Positions 60,662-64,000 of a stretch of 64,000 nt of DNA are shown here, one piece after another. The stretch's first letter is position 1. Every line of letters starts with the position of its first letter. Source of the stretch: Anaerolineae bacterium (GTDB lineage: Bacteria > Chloroflexota > Anaerolineae > Promineifilales > Promineifilaceae). The stretch is taken from NCBI GenBank assembly GCA_030425205.1, contig JAUIAP010000001.1:1-64000 (forward strand), given 5' to 3'. The position numbers were made by a program, and so were the translations under genes. Under the pieces are notes generated by a model, which was not told where the DNA came from, did no database searches, and saw only the letters and a list, made by a program, of their open reading frames with translations.

Positions 60662-60681
60662 AAAAGCGTGCGCTTATACGA

Positions 60682-62070
60682 TTAAAGTAGGAGTGAGGCG
60701 CCAGCCGCGATATTCAAGAAATCTTCGCGGGCAGCTTCAGCACCGGCAACACCAATTGCACGATTGAGGTCGGTCAGATCACCATCGTTAAGACAAGTCA
60801 ACGTGACATCCTTTGTTTTGTCTAAAACAGCCGTAAGTGCCGTTTCATAGTTGTTTACCATCGCCTGCGCTTCGGCCGGCACGTCTGTGAACTCGGGTGA
60901 AAGTGCGAGCAATGTGTACGCATTGATGATGTCCTCACAGTTTGGATTGGTTGGTGCAAGGGCGTTGGCGATTAGATCGGCCGATCCCGCTGAAATAAAC
61001 TGCACCAAGAAAAACGCTTCTGCATCAAACTCGACAACGGCAGGGTTGACGAGGCTTGGATCATCGGCCAAATCAACAAGATCATCAATCACACGTGGGT
61101 CACGTGTTTCGCCTTCCCATTCAATATAATAGGTTGTGACAGCTTTGGCAATCGCTTGTTCCAACGAATCTGTTTCGTCGTCCATATCACCATCATCCAT
61201 GTCGCCATCGTCCATGTCGCCGTCATCCATGTCGCCGTCGTCCATCTCATCATCAGTTGGGGGAGCGGCATCAAAATCAAGCGCATTAAGCGGGACATAC
61301 CCATCACCCAATTCAGACTCGATTTGCGCCCATGTCGCGGTCATCATGACCACATCAACGGGGGTCGCTGGAGGCAACGCGCTACCTGTCGCTGTTGTTG
61401 GATCGGGTTCACGATAGATGTTTGTCCAACGTACGGTGATAGCATCACCCTCCATCGGGGTATCCATATCCGCATCGTCCATTGGCGGCATCTCTTCGTC
61501 AACTTCTTCAGCCACATCACCAATCAACGCTTCAGCAATTGCCAATGCACGTTCACCAGCGTTCAACGACGTGGCGATTGAGGTATAAGCAAGGCCATGA
61601 TCGAAGTTATTGACGCGGCCATCATTTTGGCAGCCAAAGTACGCGGGGCGTGTGCGGTCAAGCGCCGTCACAAAGGAGAAAAAGTAAAGATTGTCCGCGA
61701 CAACATAGTTGACGGGAATCGTTTCAGGATCAAAAAAGACACTTTCCTCTTTAATCGTCTCATACGTCGTCGTAAAAACCATACAGTCGGCTGCGCTACC
61801 CGCTTTCGCGCCATCGAGCGCGTCGCGCATAATGCGAAGATGTGTCACCAGCTTGCCTGTGCGGTCGAGAAGTTCCAAATCATTAAATGGGACAATTGGA
61901 AACGTCCCAAGCTCTTCATCTGGGTTCGATTCATAGACAATCGTGATGGTTTCAGTTTCGCCACCATCATCATTTTCTTGTGCGGAAACCACATTAATCC
62001 CCGCAAACATAAACAGTGCCAACAGTAACATCAGCAAGGTCGAACGTTGCATCAAGATCGGTTTTTTCAT
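60682..62070 (-). CDS. Secreted protein with an SH3b domain, GDMDD repeats and a conserved C-terminal helical domain (copy 1)
   Basis: 462 residues; AGGAG 9 bases before the ATG. Signal peptide ILMQRSTLLMLLLALFMFAGINVVSAQ. An N-terminal domain of about 170 residues, absent from copy 2, contains two Cys (ADCMVFTTTYE; AYFGCQNDG). One SH3b unit follows (TVRWTNIYREPDPTTATGSALPP), then a very acidic linker with about four exact copies of a 15-base unit encoding GDMDD (61190-61245). The C-terminal helical domain aligns with copy 2 (E(G/W)..TR.PRVI.D..DL; LIAN/AIQKAL.P..P.C; ALSPEF..VP..A). The acidic repeats may bind Ca2+ or act as a spacer. Confidence 0.8.
   Translation of the reverse strand: MKKPILMQRSTLLMLLLALFMFAGINVVSAQENDDGGETETITIVYESNPDEELGTFPIVPFNDLELLDRTGKLVTHLRIMRDALDGAKAGSAADCMVFTTTYETIKEESVFFDPETIPVNYVVADNLYFFSFVTALDRTRPAYFGCQNDGRVNNFDHGLAYTSIATSLNAGERALAIAEALIGDVAEEVDEEMPPMDDADMDTPMEGDAITVRWTNIYREPDPTTATGSALPPATPVDVVMMTATWAQIESELGDGYVPLNALDFDAAPPTDDEMDDGDMDDGDMDDGDMDDGDMDDETDSLEQAIAKAVTTYYIEWEGETRDPRVIDDLVDLADDPSLVNPAVVEFDAEAFFLVQFISAGSADLIANALAPTNPNCEDIINAYTLLALSPEFTDVPAEAQAMVNNYETALTAVLDKTKDVTLTCLNDGDLTDLNRAIGVAGAEAAREDFLNIAAGASLLL
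61186..61250. repeat. 15-bp coding tandem repeat (GDMDD units)
   Basis: About four copies of a unit that reads GTCCATGTCGCCATC or GTCGCC variants on the plus strand encode the GDMDD repeat of the SH3b gene copy 1. Copy number could vary between strains. Confidence 0.85.
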
Positions 62071-62202
62071 TCGTAGAAACTCCTTTATTTGTTGAATGAG
62101 AGTCGCAAAAATCTGGCCTCATTCCCACAAACATCATTTCTATCGTAGTGGGGCTACATAAACAGAAGCTGATGGACGCGGCACATAAAGAGTTACATTT
62201 TT

Positions 62203-62218
62203 GTTAGATTGTCGTAAG
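62203..62218. promoter_or_regulatory. Single GTTAG/GTAAG pair resembling the surface-gene operator
   Basis: GTTAG at 62203 and GTAAG at 62214 (11-base period) lie between the purN end and the SH3b gene copy 1 start, in plus orientation. The similarity to 21571-21590 and 24271-24290 is weaker than between those two. Confidence 0.25.
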
Positions 62219-62243
62219 ATTAGGGCGAAAGATGCCATTCATG

Positions 62244-62329
62244 ATGCGTGGTGCGTGGTGCGTGTCCAGTTTACGCACCACGCACCACGCACCACGACTC
62301 ATCTGGTAGCAAAAACCTCGTGACACGAA
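62244..62329. repeat. CGCACCA hairpin repeat, copy C
   Basis: TGCGTGGTGCGTGGTGCG (from 62244) faces ACGCACCACGCACCACG ending at 62296; the tail CCTCGTGACACGAA ends at 62329. It starts 29 bases after the stop of purN (leftward). Same family as copies at 18615 and 33861. Confidence 0.85.
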
Positions 62330-62358
62330 TTGGAAATACTAAAAGCGCAACACTCCCC

Positions 62359-62937
62359 TCAAGATTCAAGCGCGATTTGCACCGCGAGCAAGATGATTCT
62401 GTGTTCGGTACGGTGCATTCTGGCTGCGAAGGATTCGAGGGTATCATTCGGCCGAAAATCAACTCGCGCCGTCACCAATGGCTCACCCGCATCAACTTCG
62501 GGAATAACATCATGCACCATGCAGCCACTATGGGCGATCTCGCCTGCTTCGTAAGCGGCAAAGGCACGTTCGATGGCGTGAATGCCCGCAAATTGGTTTG
62601 GGAGTGCGGGGTGGAGGTTGATGATCTTTTGGGGAAATCGGCCGATAAACTCCGCACTCAAAATGTGCATCCAGCCTGCTAGCACGATCAAGTCTGGCTC
62701 GTATTGCGCAATCAAATCGGCCAGTGCGACATCATACGCAACGCGATTGGGATATGTCTTGCGACGATGAACGTGGGTTTGAATGCCCGCATTGGCGGCA
62801 CGGTTTAATCCATAGGCGTTTGCTCGATTACTGATGACGCTGACAATTTCGGCCGAAATTTCCCCGCTCTCAACCGCGTCAATCAATACCTGCAAATTCG
62901 ATCCACCACCTGAAATCAATACCACAATTTTTGACAT
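62359..62937 (-). CDS. purN: Phosphoribosylglycinamide formyltransferase
   Basis: 192 residues from the ATG at 62937; a longer frame to 63021 has no support. It carries out the third step of purine synthesis with 10-formyl-THF. GGGSNLQ at the N-terminus binds phosphate; the catalytic Asn and His are in INLHPALP, the Asp in VHDVIPEVDAG. The INLHPALPNQFAG segment is one residue shorter than the usual NLHPSLLP loop. No other pur gene is visible. TGGAAA before the ATG is a weak ribosome-binding site. Confidence 0.92.
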   Translation of the reverse strand: MSKIVVLISGGGSNLQVLIDAVESGEISAEIVSVISNRANAYGLNRAANAGIQTHVHRRKTYPNRVAYDVALADLIAQYEPDLIVLAGWMHILSAEFIGRFPQKIINLHPALPNQFAGIHAIERAFAAYEAGEIAHSGCMVHDVIPEVDAGEPLVTARVDFRPNDTLESFAARMHRTEHRIILLAVQIALES

Positions 62938-63088
62938 AAGTTTCCATTTGTTATGGTTTAGCTGGTCAGCATTTCGGCTAAGTGTAAAACAGCCTACGAG
63001 CATGTGCCAATGATCTAACATCGGCCGATTTAACGCGCATCACACCAAGAGCGCGAGCCAAATCATAGTCAGTCGCACGAATGCGTTT

Positions 63089-63094
63089 TATACT
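63089..63094 (+). promoter_or_regulatory. -10 box upstream of trpB2
   Basis: TATACT 32 bases before the ATG at 63127; an AGGAG site lies between them. Confidence 0.45.
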
Positions 63095-63126
63095 CCTACA
63101 AACAAGTAAATCTAGGAGAACTCAAA

Positions 63127-64000
63127 ATGGAATCAACTCGCAAGATCACGCTGTCGGAAAACGAAATTCCGACCCATTGGTACAACATCGTGGCGGACAT
63201 GCCCAATAAACCATTACCGCCGCTCAATCCTGGCACCCACGAGCCAATTGGCCCCGAAGCCCTTGCGCCTCTGTTCCCGATGGAACTGATTATGCAAGAG
63301 GTTTCGCAGGAACGCTGGGTCGAAATCCCCGATGAAGTGCGCGAGGTTTATAAAATTTGGCGGCCGACGCCGATGTTCCGCGCCACTGGCTTGGAAAAAG
63401 CACTCGGTACCTCTGCGAAAATCTACTACAAATATGAAGGGGTTAGCCCGTCAGGGTCACACAAGCCAAACACCGCCGTTCCGCAAGCGTACTACAATAT
63501 GAAGGAAGGCGTGAAACGCATCACGACCGAGACTGGCGCGGGCCAATGGGGCAGCGCACTCAGTTTCGCCTGTCAGATGTTTGGCATCGAATGTGATGTC
63601 TACATGGTACGCATCAGCTTTGACCAAAAACCCTATCGCAAAATGATGATGCAGACTTGGGGCGCAAACGTCTACCCGTCGCCGAGCGAGCGCACCAACG
63701 CGGGTCGGCAAATCCTCGCACAAGACCCCGACACACCGGGCAGTCTTGGCATTGCGATTTCCGAGGCGGTTGAGATGGCCGCGATGCATGACGACACAAA
63801 ATACTCGCTCGGCAGCGTTCTCAACCATGTCTTAATGCACCAAACGATTATCGGGCAAGAGGCGATCAAGCAGCTTGAGAAGGCGGGGGCAGATATGCCC
63901 GATTATGTGTTTGCGCCGTTTGGCGGTGGCTCCAACTTTGCGGGGCTAGCGTTGCCGTTTATCCATAAAAATCTGACCGAGGGAACCAATATCCGCTGTA
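63127..64000 (+). CDS. trpB2: TrpB2-type tryptophan synthase beta-like enzyme, 5' part
   Basis: The frame runs from the ATG at 63127 (AGGAG 7 bases upstream) off the window end; 291 codons are seen. It is a PLP-dependent type II fold enzyme of the TrpB2 branch: [17 protein letters not shown], the PLP Lys in [10 protein letters not shown], then [17 protein letters not shown] and FGGGSNFAG (phosphate cradle). The N-terminal part ([39 protein letters not shown]) is the long extension specific to TrpB2. It makes tryptophan from indole and serine, or scavenges indole. No trpA is nearby. Confidence 0.93.
   Translation, partial: MESTRKITLSENEIPTHWYNIVADMPNKPLPPLNPGTHEPIGPEALAPLFPMELIMQEVSQERWVEIPDEVREVYKIWRPTPMFRATGLEKALGTSAKIYYKYEGVSPSGSHKPNTAVPQAYYNMKEGVKRITTETGAGQWGSALSFACQMFGIECDVYMVRISFDQKPYRKMMMQTWGANVYPSPSERTNAGRQILAQDPDTPGSLGIAISEAVEMAAMHDDTKYSLGSVLNHVLMHQTIIGQEAIKQLEKAGADMPDYVFAPFGGGSNFAGLALPFIHKNLTEGTNIRC

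Noticed and set aside
1-64000. tRNA, rRNA or mobile-element genes
   Set aside because: No T-loop/anticodon pattern, rRNA segment, transposase or integrase motif was noticed on either strand; a tRNAscan/Infernal run would settle this.

Overview
The window looks like a chromosomal segment of a Chloroflexota bacterium, most likely of the Anaerolineae side of the phylum. This is an inference from gene content: an AfsR/MalT-like BTAD plus NB-ARC regulator, many large secreted proteins (GEVED, choice-of-anchor with calcium-repeat stalks, PA14, Kelch/PPC, SH3b), small Chloroflexota-type proteins, a DnaE with an insertion before the RGSAAGS motif, and a DUF951 protein. I saw no rRNA, tRNA, CRISPR array, integrase, transposase or phage gene. 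The most striking signal is not a gene. The palindrome TCGGCCGA occurs about 80 times by eye, roughly once per 800 bases against about one expected in the whole window, mostly inside genes in all reading frames and usually flanked by A/T.

Layout. 1-3121: 3' part of a GH4 glycosidase, then an SF1 Upf1-like helicase. 3266-6854: a secreted GEVED/cupredoxin-like surface protein behind a 73-residue protein. 7035-11553: BTAD/NB-ARC/TPR regulator and an Hsp70-type ATPase. 11587-14207: two tandem zinc-ribbon/TM/beta-propeller paralogues. 14256-20730: M50 protease, HD protein, glycosyltransferase, PA14 protein, arginyl/leucyl-tRNA-protein transferase-like protein, a membrane protein with two EAD-like helical domains, and a YkvA-like protein. 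20825-26646: endonuclease III and two tandem choice-of-anchor/thrombospondin-3-repeat surface proteins with a shared upstream motif set. 26726-32572: a 1642-residue protein that pairs an extracellular beta-propeller with a cytoplasmic AAA/STAND-like ATPase, then a membrane glutaredoxin and a MaoC-like hydratase. 32713-41614: lipoprotein, DnaE, AlbA_2 protein, M23 peptidase, penicillin acylase. 41628-44344: prephenate dehydrogenase, SufU, SufS. 44560-49741: small membrane protein, short prepilin peptidase, coiled-coil protein, VanZ-like protein, membrane metalloprotease, SbcD-like nuclease. 49783-56146: Kelch/PPC surface protein, alkyltransferase-like protein, MITE-like repeat cluster, SPFH-HTH protein with a partner, YbaK deacylase, SH3b protein. 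56360-64000: DUF951, cellulose-synthase-like glycosyltransferase, YcaQ-type DNA glycosylase, two SH3b paralogues, PurN and the start of a TrpB2.

Two modes of translation start can be seen. Many secreted or operon genes have a GGAG Shine-Dalgarno. Another set (18763, 20301, 21460, 39390, 39428, 42506, 49741, 56360, possibly 998 and 17447) has a TATAAT-like box, often with an upstream TGN, ending 6-9 bases before the start codon, which implies leaderless mRNAs. Several start codons below were chosen from these signals and are shorter than the longest open frame.

Dispersed non-coding elements include three copies of a hairpin built on CGCACCA repeats just after gene ends, a chain of palindromes at 15431-15532, a MITE-like cluster at 52621-52823, and several intrinsic terminators. 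Three tandem gene duplications (11587/12885, 21693/24406, 59419/60682), the first two adjacent, suggest active local duplication of extracytoplasmic and propeller proteins.
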